This document shows, piece by piece, positions 17,355 through 26,180 of a stretch of 64,000 bases of DNA. Every line of letters begins with the position of its first letter. The first letter of the stretch is position 1. The notes beneath the pieces were generated by a model. The model ran no database searches. It worked only from the letters and a program-made list of their open reading frames with translations, and was not told where the DNA came from. Source of the DNA: Stramentimicrobium sp964433555 (GTDB lineage Bacteria; Atribacterota; Phoenicimicrobiia; Phoenicimicrobiales; Stramentimicrobiaceae); contig CAYSRG010000002.1 in NCBI GenBank assembly GCA_964433555.1, positions 158,918 through 222,917 of the forward strand. The letters run 5' to 3'. A program made the translations under genes and the position numbers.

Positions 17355-19649
17355 TTATAATGACTTTTCCTTTAAAGCCTTTAATATTTTATCTGGTGTA
17401 ACCGGTAAATTTTTAATTCTAACTCCCACCGCATTATAAATAGCATTCAAAATAGCGGGGGTAATGATACTGCAAGCCGGTTCACCAATCCCTTTAGCTC
17501 CATAAGGCCCTAATCCTCCACCTGATTCCAGAACAATGGTTTTCACTACCGGGACATCAAGTGATGAGGGAATACGGTATTCGGCAAAAGAGAGAGTCTT
17601 GGGAAATCCTTTTTCTAACTCATAATTTTCGAATAGTGCGTATCCCATTCCATAGATGGAGCCACCTTCCATCTGTCCTTCCACAGCTGCCATATTTAGT
17701 GCCTTACCAATATCATAACAGGTAACAATTTTGGTAACCTTGACCTGTCCAGTCTCTAGATCCACTGCCACCTCTGCCGCTTGGGAACCAAAAGTAAAAT
17801 CGGGAAAGGTGGTACCTCTCATGTTGGATAAATCAGGAACAGAAGTAAAGGGAGCATTAAATTGGGCCTCACAAAACAGTTCTATTCCTGCTCCATCACA
17901 AGCTCTTATCACTTTACCTAAAGGAATATACTGGGAAGGATCATAGGTAACAACCACATTTCCCTCGATAATATCTAAATTATCCTGATTAACATTTAAA
18001 ATCTCGGCCGCTTTTTTCAAAATTCTACTTCTAACTTCACGGGCTGCCTTCAGGGTAGCATTTCCAGACATATAACACTGCCTGGTCGCGGTAGTGGTTC
18101 CAGCCAGAGGAGTTAAAGCGGTATCACTATGATAAATTCTTATCTTAGACATGGGAACACCCAGTTCTTCAGCCGCAATCTGACAGAGCAAAGAAATCTG
18201 TCCTCCACCCAAATCAGGTATACCGGATCTGATCAGGACACTGCCATCAGATTCCAGTTTTACATAGCTTCGGGAGGTATCATGCAGGAAGGTCATCCGA
18301 CCATAGCTCATCAAACCGATAGCTAATCCTTGACCAATTTTAATATTTGCATCTTTACTTATCACAGGTTTTCCCAGTGCCTCCCAGGCTTTTTCTGCCG
18401 CTTCAGGAAGAGCAACATGGGTATTGAAAACCTGGCCGGTGGTAGAAAGAGCCTTTCCGGTAGTGAGACAATTTCTACGTCTGATTTCTAAAGGATCAAT
18501 ATTTAATTTGTGAGCTAACTCATCCATGATACTTTCATAAGCAACATTAGGTTGTGGAGATCCAAATCCTCTATTAGCACTGGTAAAAGTATTATTAGTT
18601 AAGACACAATTAGCTTTTACTTTAACATTAGGAATAACATAGGGACCAGCAGCATTAACTGTGGCATAGAGAGTAACCCAGGGACTTAAATAAGGATAAC
18701 CCCCTGAATCGGAGATTAAATATGCACCTAAAGCAACTAACTTGCCGTCTTTTTTTGCTCCAACCTTATAATGCATAACAAAAGGGTGTCTTTTACTATG
18801 ACACATTAAAGTTTCATCGCGGTTATAAACCAGCCTTACCGGTTTTTTAGTATACCAGGTTAGCAGGGCTAAATAAGACTCCACAGTAATATCCTCTTTG
18901 CCGCCAAATCCCCCTCCCATCAGGGTACCTATATAACGGACTTTATTATGAGGTATACCTAAAACATCAGCAACATCTCTGAAGTGTTCTATCACCTGAG
19001 AACTTACCCGAAGACATAATACCCCATAATCATCTATCCAGCCAATACCGGATTCTGGTTCCATAAAAGCATGGTCTTGAAAAGTAACCTTATAGGTATC
19101 TTCAATGATTATATCAGCTTCAGCAAAGCCTTTTTCAACATCTCCCTGCGCACAACCAAATTCTCCAATTATATTGCTATTATTCTCTCCCACCAGATAA
19201 GCATCTGGTTTCATAGCTTCTATCGGATCAAAAACTCCAGGTAATGGTTTATAATCTACCTTAATTACATCTAAGGCTTGTTCTGCAATTTCCTCTGTTT
19301 CGGCAGCAACCAGAGCAACTGCCTCTCCCATAAATCTAACCTTTTTGTCTGCCAGCACACGATATAATCCTTCAAATCCTTTACCTACTTCGGTACTCTG
19401 ACCAAATCTAGTAACAGTCTCATTATGAGGAACATCCTTAGCAGTTAAAACAGCGTGTACCCCTTCTAATTGTTTTGCCGCAGTAGTATCAATCGAGATG
19501 ATTTCTGCTGCCGGATATATGCTTCTCAGAACTTTACCATATAACATGCCTGGTAAAGAAAAATCATCAGCATATTTGAGACTGCCAGTTACTTTTGATC
19601 TGGCATCATAACGTGGAATTGGCTGACCAATTATCTTAAATTTAGACAT
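17355..19649 (-). CDS. Molybdenum hydroxylase catalytic subunit (XdhA/CoxL type), set 2
   Basis: Catalytic molybdopterin subunit that hydroxylates a carbon of an aromatic heterocycle or similar substrate with water. The canonical pterin-binding loop GGGFGGKE is at residues 248-255 (numbered from an upstream GTG), RGFGSPQ at 363-369, and the catalytic glutamate of GAKGIGE at Glu726. The sequence lacks the AYRCSFR loop of CO dehydrogenases, pointing to the xanthine/aldehyde oxidase side of the family. I prefer the ATG at 19649, placed after GAAGGTGA. Substrate not determinable; a purine or imidazole ring is plausible. Confidence 0.93.
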   Translation of the reverse strand: MSKFKIIGQPIPRYDARSKVTGSLKYADDFSLPGMLYGKVLRSIYPAAEIISIDTTAAKQLEGVHAVLTAKDVPHNETVTRFGQSTEVGKGFEGLYRVLADKKVRFMGEAVALVAAETEEIAEQALDVIKVDYKPLPGVFDPIEAMKPDAYLVGENNSNIIGEFGCAQGDVEKGFAEADIIIEDTYKVTFQDHAFMEPESGIGWIDDYGVLCLRVSSQVIEHFRDVADVLGIPHNKVRYIGTLMGGGFGGKEDITVESYLALLTWYTKKPVRLVYNRDETLMCHSKRHPFVMHYKVGAKKDGKLVALGAYLISDSGGYPYLSPWVTLYATVNAAGPYVIPNVKVKANCVLTNNTFTSANRGFGSPQPNVAYESIMDELAHKLNIDPLEIRRRNCLTTGKALSTTGQVFNTHVALPEAAEKAWEALGKPVISKDANIKIGQGLAIGLMSYGRMTFLHDTSRSYVKLESDGSVLIRSGIPDLGGGQISLLCQIAAEELGVPMSKIRIYHSDTALTPLAGTTTATRQCYMSGNATLKAAREVRSRILKKAAEILNVNQDNLDIIEGNVVVTYDPSQYIPLGKVIRACDGAGIELFCEAQFNAPFTSVPDLSNMRGTTFPDFTFGSQAAEVAVDLETGQVKVTKIVTCYDIGKALNMAAVEGQMEGGSIYGMGYALFENYELEKGFPKTLSFAEYRIPSSLDVPVVKTIVLESGGGLGPYGAKGIGEPACSIITPAILNAIYNAVGVRIKNLPVTPDKILKALKEKSL

Positions 19650-19733
19650 AACATTCACCTTCTTCTTCTTTTTCTTTTTCTACCTCTTTCCCTTACTGGC
19701 GAGGATAGTATAATTAATCAGTTAATCAATCTG

Positions 19734-20237
19734 TTAACTTCTTTGGTTAGAGGCACATTCTTTTATAGCCTTGATAATCTGGGTATAGCCTGTACATCTA
19801 CAGATATTTCCTCTCATATAATCTCTGATCTCCTCTTCAGTAGGATCAGGATTTTCTTTTAAGAGTGCTATGGCAGTCAGGATCATGCCTGGTGTACAAA
19901 AACCACATTGTACCGCTGCATTTTTAAGAAAAGCTACCTGCATGGGGTGAAGTTCATTACCCTTAGCCAATCCTTCGATAGTAGTAATTTCTTTGCCATC
20001 AACTGTAGCAGCTAGAGTTAAACAAGCCAATACCGGTTCATCATTTAAAAAAACAGTACAGGCACCACATTCACCTATACCACAACCATATTTTGTTCCG
20101 GTGAGGTATAGTTCATCTTTTAAGAGATTAATCAATAGGTCATTGGATTGAACGTATACTTCTTTTTGTTGACCATTAATAGTAAATTTAATAGGAATCT
20201 TTTTCAAGGTATCACTCACCTCCATCTTGGGAATCAA
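19734..20237 (-). CDS. Molybdenum hydroxylase 2Fe-2S subunit, set 1
   Basis: Second paralogous electron-transfer subunit (up to 167 aa). The ligands of both clusters are visible in GCGIGECGACTVF, VQCGFCTPGM and CRCTGY. Its reading frame overlaps the end of the FAD-subunit gene. The exact start is uncertain: TTG 20237, ATG 20225 and TTG 20207 are all in frame, the last having GGAGG ten bases upstream. It closes the first hydroxylase set. Confidence 0.94.
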   Translation of the reverse strand: MIPKMEVSDTLKKIPIKFTINGQQKEVYVQSNDLLINLLKDELYLTGTKYGCGIGECGACTVFLNDEPVLACLTLAATVDGKEITTIEGLAKGNELHPMQVAFLKNAAVQCGFCTPGMILTAIALLKENPDPTEEEIRDYMRGNICRCTGYTQIIKAIKECASNQRS

Positions 20238-21129
20238 ACAGGTTTTTAGAATTTGTTCTAGCCCAGGCTAACTTCAAGGCATCACAAAGCATCTCCCGAG
20301 ACATAAGAATTCGGTACTCAGCTGTAGAGCGAATATCATTAATAGGCTTGATCTCAGAGGACACCTCTTTAGCTGTCTGAGTGATCAGCTCTTCTGTAAT
20401 GATATGGCCTTCTAAGAGCTTTTCGGTCTTTCTTGCTCGGACTGCTGTGGCGGCAACAGCACCAAATACAATTTTACAATTCTCGCAGTTTTGACCATTT
20501 CTTTGGAGAGAAACTGCGATATTAATTTTAGCCAGATCAGCCTTCACCCGGCTATTCTTAAGAAAGGCACTGCCGGTATTAGATTTCACTTCCGGCACCT
20601 CGATTCTGGAAATTAATTCATCAGGATTTAGAATAGTCTTTCCAGGTCCGGTAAATAATTCTTCTAACAAGGCAGTCCGCTTAGATTGTTTGCTCTCAAT
20701 AATAACCTTAGCACCAAAGGCTATTAGCGGTGGGACCGTATCGGCTGCCGGAGAGGCATTTCCGATATTGCCGGCAACAGTCGCCATATTTCTAATAGCC
20801 GGAGCAGCAATGGACTGGATTCCCTCATAAAGGGCAGTGTATTCTGTTCTTACCTTATCTTCCCTTAACAGGTAGGTAAGGGGAATGGTTGCTCCTATGA
20901 TCAGCCCCTCTGCAGTATCTATGAAATTGAGCTCTGGTATATCCTTAATATTCATAAGATAATCAACATTCATAGCTATGGTCTTCATCTTCACTAACAA
21001 GTCTGTCCCTCCAGCTAAGACTTTAATATTTTTATCTTGATATTTGCTAAGTAAATCTAAAGCCTCAGTTAAAGTTTTGGGGGCTAGATATTCAAATTTA
21101 TGAGCTAATATTCTGGTATTAAACTGCAT
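20212..21129 (-). CDS. Molybdenum hydroxylase FAD-binding subunit, set 1
   Basis: 305 aa with the FAD-binding segments VLAGGTDLLVKMK near residues 36-48 and IRNMATVAGNIGNASPAADT near 111-130, and a C-terminal CO-dehydrogenase flavoprotein domain (EYRILMSREMLCDALKLAW). It starts immediately at the end of the catalytic-subunit gene with no gap, so the three genes of set 1 (catalytic, FAD, Fe-S) are one translation-coupled operon. The gene order is the same as in set 2, suggesting duplication of the whole cassette. Confidence 0.94.
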   Translation of the reverse strand: MQFNTRILAHKFEYLAPKTLTEALDLLSKYQDKNIKVLAGGTDLLVKMKTIAMNVDYLMNIKDIPELNFIDTAEGLIIGATIPLTYLLREDKVRTEYTALYEGIQSIAAPAIRNMATVAGNIGNASPAADTVPPLIAFGAKVIIESKQSKRTALLEELFTGPGKTILNPDELISRIEVPEVKSNTGSAFLKNSRVKADLAKINIAVSLQRNGQNCENCKIVFGAVAATAVRARKTEKLLEGHIITEELITQTAKEVSSEIKPINDIRSTAEYRILMSREMLCDALKLAWARTNSKNLFDSQDGGE

Positions 21130-23511
21130 TTAATCATCCCTCCTATCTCTCTTTTCTTTTAAAGCCTTCAACATAACCTCTGGTGTGATGGGAAGTTTGG
21201 TAAAGCGAATACCTACTGCATCATAAACTGCATTACCGAAAGAGGAGGCTACTGCACTTAAGGCTGCCTCTCCGATTCCCTTCGCCCCAAAAGGACCGGT
21301 AGGCTCATAAGTATGAGCATGGTCCACAATAATTTCATCTATATAGGGCATATCAGTGGCAAGAGGTATCTTAGAGTCGGTAAGTAGACCATTGCATCCC
21401 AATTTGCCGGTTAGAGGATCATAGGGGATGGACTCTAATTTCCCCAGACCGATACCTAAGGTATAGGCTCCCAATATCTGACCTTTCCATAGTTCTGGAT
21501 TAATAATAGTACCTGAATCGCCAAACATCACCACTTTTGGTATGGCAATCTCTCCTGTTTGGGTATTTACTTCTACCTCGGTAAAATAGGTAATAAAACA
21601 AGGCGGACAATTTTTCTGTCTCAAGGTGGAAGTATAGGAGAAGGTAGCTACACTGTTAATACGGGCATGATCGGCAACCTCAGCAATAGTTTTATATTTC
21701 TCTGGTAAATCTTTAGGATAGATTATCCCCTGCCCTAATTCTTCACTAAGCTCTAAAACCAGGTTTTCCGGTCTATCTTCAAAGAGAGTAGCTGTATAAT
21801 CTAACAGCATTTCTTTTACTTTTTCTGCTACAAATTTAATGGCAGCACATCCACAATAAACGCCTCTGGTAGCATGGGTATTGACATCGAAGACTGTGGT
21901 CCGGGTATCTACCCCATTGTCAATGCTGACCTTTTCAAAGGGTACTTTTAAAACCTCTGCTGCAACTTTGGCTCCCGCCTCCCAGGTGCCTCCTCCGTGA
22001 TCCATCAGAGCGGTAATAACATCGACCGAGCCATCCTCATTAATTTTTACCGTTGCTCCGGAATAATCGATTACCTCACCTGCCTTAGGACCACCGGTAC
22101 CTGAGGTATGGAATCCTCTAGCTACTCCGATACCTCGTCTTATGTGACCTTTTTGAGAATGCAATTCCTTTCTGCGCTCCCATTGAATCAGTTCAGCACC
22201 TTTAACCAGCATCTCCTCCACTCCGCAACTTCTGATGATAGATCTCACAGTGGGTCCCTGCCCCCAGAATTCATCTCCTTTGCCCACATAGTTTTGCAGG
22301 CGGAATTGTATAGGATCAATTCCTAACTTCTCAGCCAGGATATCCATCATGTTCTCTACCGGGAAATTGACCTGAGGACTGCCGTAGCCACGTCTGGCAC
22401 AGGCTGGACCTTTATTGCTATAGTAAGCCTTTCCTTCATATTTTAGTCTTTTCCATTTATAAAGAGAGGCAAACCAGCCAGCGACACAACCAAGATAGGG
22501 ATAAGCCTGAATATTATGACCCCCGACCTCGAGCCACACCTGACAATGGGCAGCTGTTAAGGTGCCATCTTTCTTAACTCCCACTTTAAGATGGGTTCTC
22601 AAAGGATAGCTGGAATGGTCATACATATCCTCTTCGCGGGTAGTCACCAGTTTAACTGGCCGTCTGGCCTTTAAAGCGAGCGCCACACAGATGGGAGTAA
22701 TGGAATTCATTTGAATGCTGGAGCCAAAGGAACCACCTAAGGCGGTACGTTTAACATTGATACGACTTAAGGGAATGGAAAAAATCTGTCCCAAAAGAAT
22801 ACGGACATTATGAATACCTTGAGTAGTAGTCCAGAGGGTAAATCCTCCATTGGCTTCCGGCTGACATACAGCTGATTTCGTCTCCAATTGCATATGATAG
22901 ACTCTCTGTACCTCAAAGGTTTCCTCAGCAATAATATCAGCCTGTCTGAATCCTTCCTCAATATCGCCTACCTCAATATTGCGTTCACAGGCCAGGTTGT
23001 TGGTTATCTTTACCTTATCATCACCTAAGTAGACCTGATCGTAGATAGCAGGGGCAGCAGGTGCCATGGCATCATCTAAGGTGACCAAGGGCTCCCACTT
23101 TTCACCCCAGACTACTCTGATCTTCTTTAGGGCGGCAAAGGCCTTCTCTTCTGTCTCGGCAACGCAGGCAGCTATAGCCTCACCGACATGACGTACCTTG
23201 TCTTTGGGTAGAACGGTTCTATCACGATAGGTCTTAGCAGGAATACTGACAATTCGCTCATTGTAGAGGACCTCAGGTACATCCTGCGGTCCAATACAGA
23301 TGGCTCCCATTTTCTCTGCTTCTGAATAATCTACTTCTTTAATCTCAGCATGAGCATAGGGACTACGTAGGACTACCGCATAGAGCTGACCGGGAATGTT
23401 AATATCACAGGAATATTTTTCTTCTCCGGTTACCTTGCCGATATTCTTGATATCGTAATCCTTGCCTAATATATCAAATTTATGTTCGATCTCATCTAAC
23501 AATAAAAACAC
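21130..23511 (-). CDS. Molybdenum hydroxylase catalytic subunit, set 1 (atypical pterin loop)
   Basis: 793-aa molybdopterin subunit. The catalytic glutamate is Glu748 in GAKGIGE, and RRGYGSPQ lies at 373-380. However, the loop that is GGGFGGKE in most relatives reads LGGSFGSSIQ here (258-267), so the cofactor or substrate environment differs from set 2. The first in-frame start is GTG 23511; a TTG at 23502 has GGAAGG eight bases upstream and may be the true start. It begins nine bases after the ADP-forming acyl-CoA synthetase beta gene, in the same run. A different substrate or step from set 2 is inferred. Confidence 0.93.
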   Translation of the reverse strand: MFLLLDEIEHKFDILGKDYDIKNIGKVTGEEKYSCDINIPGQLYAVVLRSPYAHAEIKEVDYSEAEKMGAICIGPQDVPEVLYNERIVSIPAKTYRDRTVLPKDKVRHVGEAIAACVAETEEKAFAALKKIRVVWGEKWEPLVTLDDAMAPAAPAIYDQVYLGDDKVKITNNLACERNIEVGDIEEGFRQADIIAEETFEVQRVYHMQLETKSAVCQPEANGGFTLWTTTQGIHNVRILLGQIFSIPLSRINVKRTALGGSFGSSIQMNSITPICVALALKARRPVKLVTTREEDMYDHSSYPLRTHLKVGVKKDGTLTAAHCQVWLEVGGHNIQAYPYLGCVAGWFASLYKWKRLKYEGKAYYSNKGPACARRGYGSPQVNFPVENMMDILAEKLGIDPIQFRLQNYVGKGDEFWGQGPTVRSIIRSCGVEEMLVKGAELIQWERRKELHSQKGHIRRGIGVARGFHTSGTGGPKAGEVIDYSGATVKINEDGSVDVITALMDHGGGTWEAGAKVAAEVLKVPFEKVSIDNGVDTRTTVFDVNTHATRGVYCGCAAIKFVAEKVKEMLLDYTATLFEDRPENLVLELSEELGQGIIYPKDLPEKYKTIAEVADHARINSVATFSYTSTLRQKNCPPCFITYFTEVEVNTQTGEIAIPKVVMFGDSGTIINPELWKGQILGAYTLGIGLGKLESIPYDPLTGKLGCNGLLTDSKIPLATDMPYIDEIIVDHAHTYEPTGPFGAKGIGEAALSAVASSFGNAVYDAVGIRFTKLPITPEVMLKALKEKRDRRDD

Positions 23512-23519
23512 CTTCCTTT

Positions 23520-24200
23520 CTATAAAATCATTCGAGCATCAACTACCTGTACACCTTTTTCATAAACTAAGATGGGATTTAAATCAATTTCCTGAATTTC
23601 AGGATTTTCCATTACTAAAATAGATAATCTAATTAAAACCTCTTTGATTGCGGTAATATCTTTGGGAGGTTCTCCTCTTACTCCTTTTAAGATAGGATAT
23701 CCCTTGATCTCAGAGATCACCTCCTCGGCATCCCTCTCTTTAATGGGCAGGATACGAAAGGAGATATCTTTTAATACCTCTACAAAGATGCCACCAAGTC
23801 CGAACATAATAACAGGGCCAAAATGAGGATCTTGCATCATTCCAATAATTACCTCTGTGGATGCCGGACACATCTGATAGGCGATTATTCCATGTATCTG
23901 TGCCTTATTATTATATTCTTTTACCCTAGATAGAATGTCCTGATAAGCTTTACGGGCATTTTCTTCATCCGGTATGCCAATTTTCACCCCTCCTGCCTCG
24001 GACTTATGAATGATATCGGGAGAGACAATCTTCATAACTACCGGATAGCCAATGAATTCATTTATTTCTTTAATATCTTGTTCATTTTTTATTAGTCTAA
24101 AGGCAGGTACAGTGATACCATATTCCTCTAATAATTCTTTAGCTTCTGTCTCCAATAAGGATCTGTGCTCGCCTTTAGCTTTTTCAATAAGTCTGTGCAT
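23520..24200 (-). CDS. ADP-forming acyl-CoA synthetase, beta subunit (ATP-grasp)
   Basis: 226 aa, the size of the separate beta subunit of archaeal-type ADP-forming acetyl/arylacetyl-CoA synthetases. ATP-grasp_5 features are visible: LLEEYGITVPAFRLI near residues 23-37, YPVVMKIVSPDIIHKSEAGG at about 52-71, and the C-terminal EIDLNPILVYEKG. With the alpha subunit encoded just upstream it converts acyl-CoA, ADP and phosphate into acid, CoA and ATP. Its place right after an indolepyruvate-type oxidoreductase indicates energy conservation from an amino-acid-derived acyl-CoA. Confidence 0.92.
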   Translation of the reverse strand: MHRLIEKAKGEHRSLLETEAKELLEEYGITVPAFRLIKNEQDIKEINEFIGYPVVMKIVSPDIIHKSEAGGVKIGIPDEENARKAYQDILSRVKEYNNKAQIHGIIAYQMCPASTEVIIGMMQDPHFGPVIMFGLGGIFVEVLKDISFRILPIKERDAEEVISEIKGYPILKGVRGEPPKDITAIKEVLIRLSILVMENPEIQEIDLNPILVYEKGVQVVDARMIL

Positions 24201-24237
24201 TTTACTCCTTTAATTTATTATCAACATTTTAGTTCAG

Positions 24238-25596
24238 TTAATTAATTTTATTCTCATTATCCAATTTTTTCAATGTCATTGTATGTTGATAGATTTTTTG
24301 AATTACCTTGGCACATCTTTCTCCAGTATTATAATTAGGAATACCATAATTTTCCAATACTTCAATCGCTTCTTTCACTAATCTCCCAGCCATAAAATTA
24401 GCAAAAATAGGAATTTTAATTTCTTCTTTTATTTTTCCCAATGCAGTAGCAATGACAGTAGAATCCATGGAAGAGGTGGGCACAAATATAGCAATAATGG
24501 CATCATACTCTGGAGCAATTTTTTTACTTACTTGGCAAAAATTATCAGCTTCACCATAGGCAAGCAGATCAAAGGGATTACCTAAGGAGACATGGGGAGG
24601 AAGAATCTTTTTCAGGTTGTTTCTCAAAACTGCTGATGGCTCAGTAACAACTAAACCTAATTCTTCCAGTTTATCAACTGCTAATACTGCCGGACCTCCA
24701 GAATTAGTAATAATTCCAATTCTATTGCCTTCGATTCTCGTATAGTAATTTAATGCTCGGCACAGATCAAACATTTCTTCCACACCCTCTACTCGTAAAA
24801 TGCCAGCCTGGTGAAAGGCGATTTCGTAAATTTGGTCTTCTCCAGCTAAAGAGCCAGTATGAGAAGAAGTAGCTCGCATGCCAGCCTTACTTCTTCCAGC
24901 TTTAATGGCAACTATTGGTTTTGTAGAAACAGTTTTACCAGCCTGGTATAAAAATTCTCTACCCTTAATCAATCCTTCCATATAAAGAGCAATGGCTTTA
25001 GTCTGAGGATCGTTTTCAAAGTAGGCAATTAAATCTATCTCGTCTACATCACACCTATTTCCAAAACTAACAAATTTAGAAAAACCAAAATTTAACTCCT
25101 CAGCCATCATTAAAACAGCCCCACCTAAGGCACCGCTTTGAGTTATGAAGGCAGTGTGACCTGGTAAAGCACGTACTTCAATACTGGCAAATAAATTATT
25201 TTCCGTATTCATTATTCCTGCACAGTTAGGACCAATAATTCTCATCTTATATTTTTCAGCAATCCTTTTTATCTTTTTCTCATCTGCTATGTTGCCTACT
25301 TCGGAAAATCCTGCGGATATAATAACAATCCTTTTAGTACCCTTTTTGCCTAAATCTTCCAGTAGAGGAGGAATATATTGACCAGGTATGGCTATTATTG
25401 CTAAATCAATCTCTAAATCCCGATAATCAGAATATATTTTTACTTGGAATATTTCTCCGGTACTACCTGGACTTATCGGGTAAATTTCTCCCTTAAATCC
25501 ACCTTCCACCACATTTTTTACTATTTCATATCCTGTTTTACCCTCTTTCATAGAAGCAAATACCGCTACAGAAGAGGGATAAAAGATATTTTTCAT
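24238..25596 (-). CDS. ADP-forming acyl-CoA synthetase, alpha subunit
   Basis: 452 aa. An N-terminal CoA-binding Rossmann domain (residues 1-130, ending IGPNCAGIMN) is followed by two succinyl-CoA-synthetase-like domains (FITQSGALGGAVL near 150). The phospho-accepting histidine is His246 in SSHTGSLAG. These are the features of the alpha subunit of ADP-forming acetyl-CoA synthetase (ACD). Its start overlaps the end of iorB by four bases. One ACD isoform of Thermococcus kodakarensis is known to act on 2-(imidazol-4-yl)acetyl-CoA, relevant to the HutP context here. Substrate choice cannot be read from sequence. Confidence 0.93.
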   Translation of the reverse strand: MKNIFYPSSVAVFASMKEGKTGYEIVKNVVEGGFKGEIYPISPGSTGEIFQVKIYSDYRDLEIDLAIIAIPGQYIPPLLEDLGKKGTKRIVIISAGFSEVGNIADEKKIKRIAEKYKMRIIGPNCAGIMNTENNLFASIEVRALPGHTAFITQSGALGGAVLMMAEELNFGFSKFVSFGNRCDVDEIDLIAYFENDPQTKAIALYMEGLIKGREFLYQAGKTVSTKPIVAIKAGRSKAGMRATSSHTGSLAGEDQIYEIAFHQAGILRVEGVEEMFDLCRALNYYTRIEGNRIGIITNSGGPAVLAVDKLEELGLVVTEPSAVLRNNLKKILPPHVSLGNPFDLLAYGEADNFCQVSKKIAPEYDAIIAIFVPTSSMDSTVIATALGKIKEEIKIPIFANFMAGRLVKEAIEVLENYGIPNYNTGERCAKVIQKIYQHTMTLKKLDNENKIN

Positions 25597-26180
25597 ATCA
25601 ATAATCCTTCTGCCGTTCTATATCCTTCCAGAAAAGCATCTGTATTCTTTTTTATCTCATGAGGAATATTCTTTTTTAAAACTTCAATCATTAGTTCTTT
25701 TTTAAAAGAAGAAACAAAAGAAACAGCTCCCAACATAACGATATTTTCTGCAATAGGAAGTCCAATCTGTAAAGCAATATTGGCAGCATCTATACTGATT
25801 AACATAGCTTTCAACTTTTTGAAAACCTCTTCCATCTTTTGTAATGTGGGATATGTTTCCGGATTTATCATAATATCTATGGGATAGACCTTGCTCTTAT
25901 TTAAAATGACTGTACCCCCCGGTTTAATAAATTCTGCAGCCTTTAGGGCCTCGGACATTTCCAGAGCTGCAACAACATCAGCAGAATAAGGAGGTATCCT
26001 TGAACTAAATGCATCACTTATTCTAACTTCACAATGAACTGCTCCACCTCTTTGAGCCATGCCAATTTGTTTAAAAAACTTCACTTTTTGCCCTTCTTCC
26101 ATAGCATAAGCTGTAATGATTTGCCCTAATCTAATTACTCCCTGACCTCCGACGCCAACTAAATATAAATTATTCAACAT
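25593..26180 (-). CDS. iorB: Indolepyruvate ferredoxin oxidoreductase beta subunit, copy 1
   Basis: 195-aa gamma-type domain of 2-oxoacid:ferredoxin oxidoreductases. Recognised by LVGVGGQGVIRLGQIITAYA at residues 6-25 and GMAQRGGAVHCEVRIS near 40-55. It pairs with the large IorA subunit encoded just upstream, which it overlaps by 11 bases. The complex oxidatively decarboxylates aryl or imidazole 2-oxoacids to acyl-CoA, CO2 and reduced ferredoxin in the cytoplasm. Confidence 0.93.
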   Translation of the reverse strand: MLNNLYLVGVGGQGVIRLGQIITAYAMEEGQKVKFFKQIGMAQRGGAVHCEVRISDAFSSRIPPYSADVVAALEMSEALKAAEFIKPGGTVILNKSKVYPIDIMINPETYPTLQKMEEVFKKLKAMLISIDAANIALQIGLPIAENIVMLGAVSFVSSFKKELMIEVLKKNIPHEIKKNTDAFLEGYRTAEGLLI

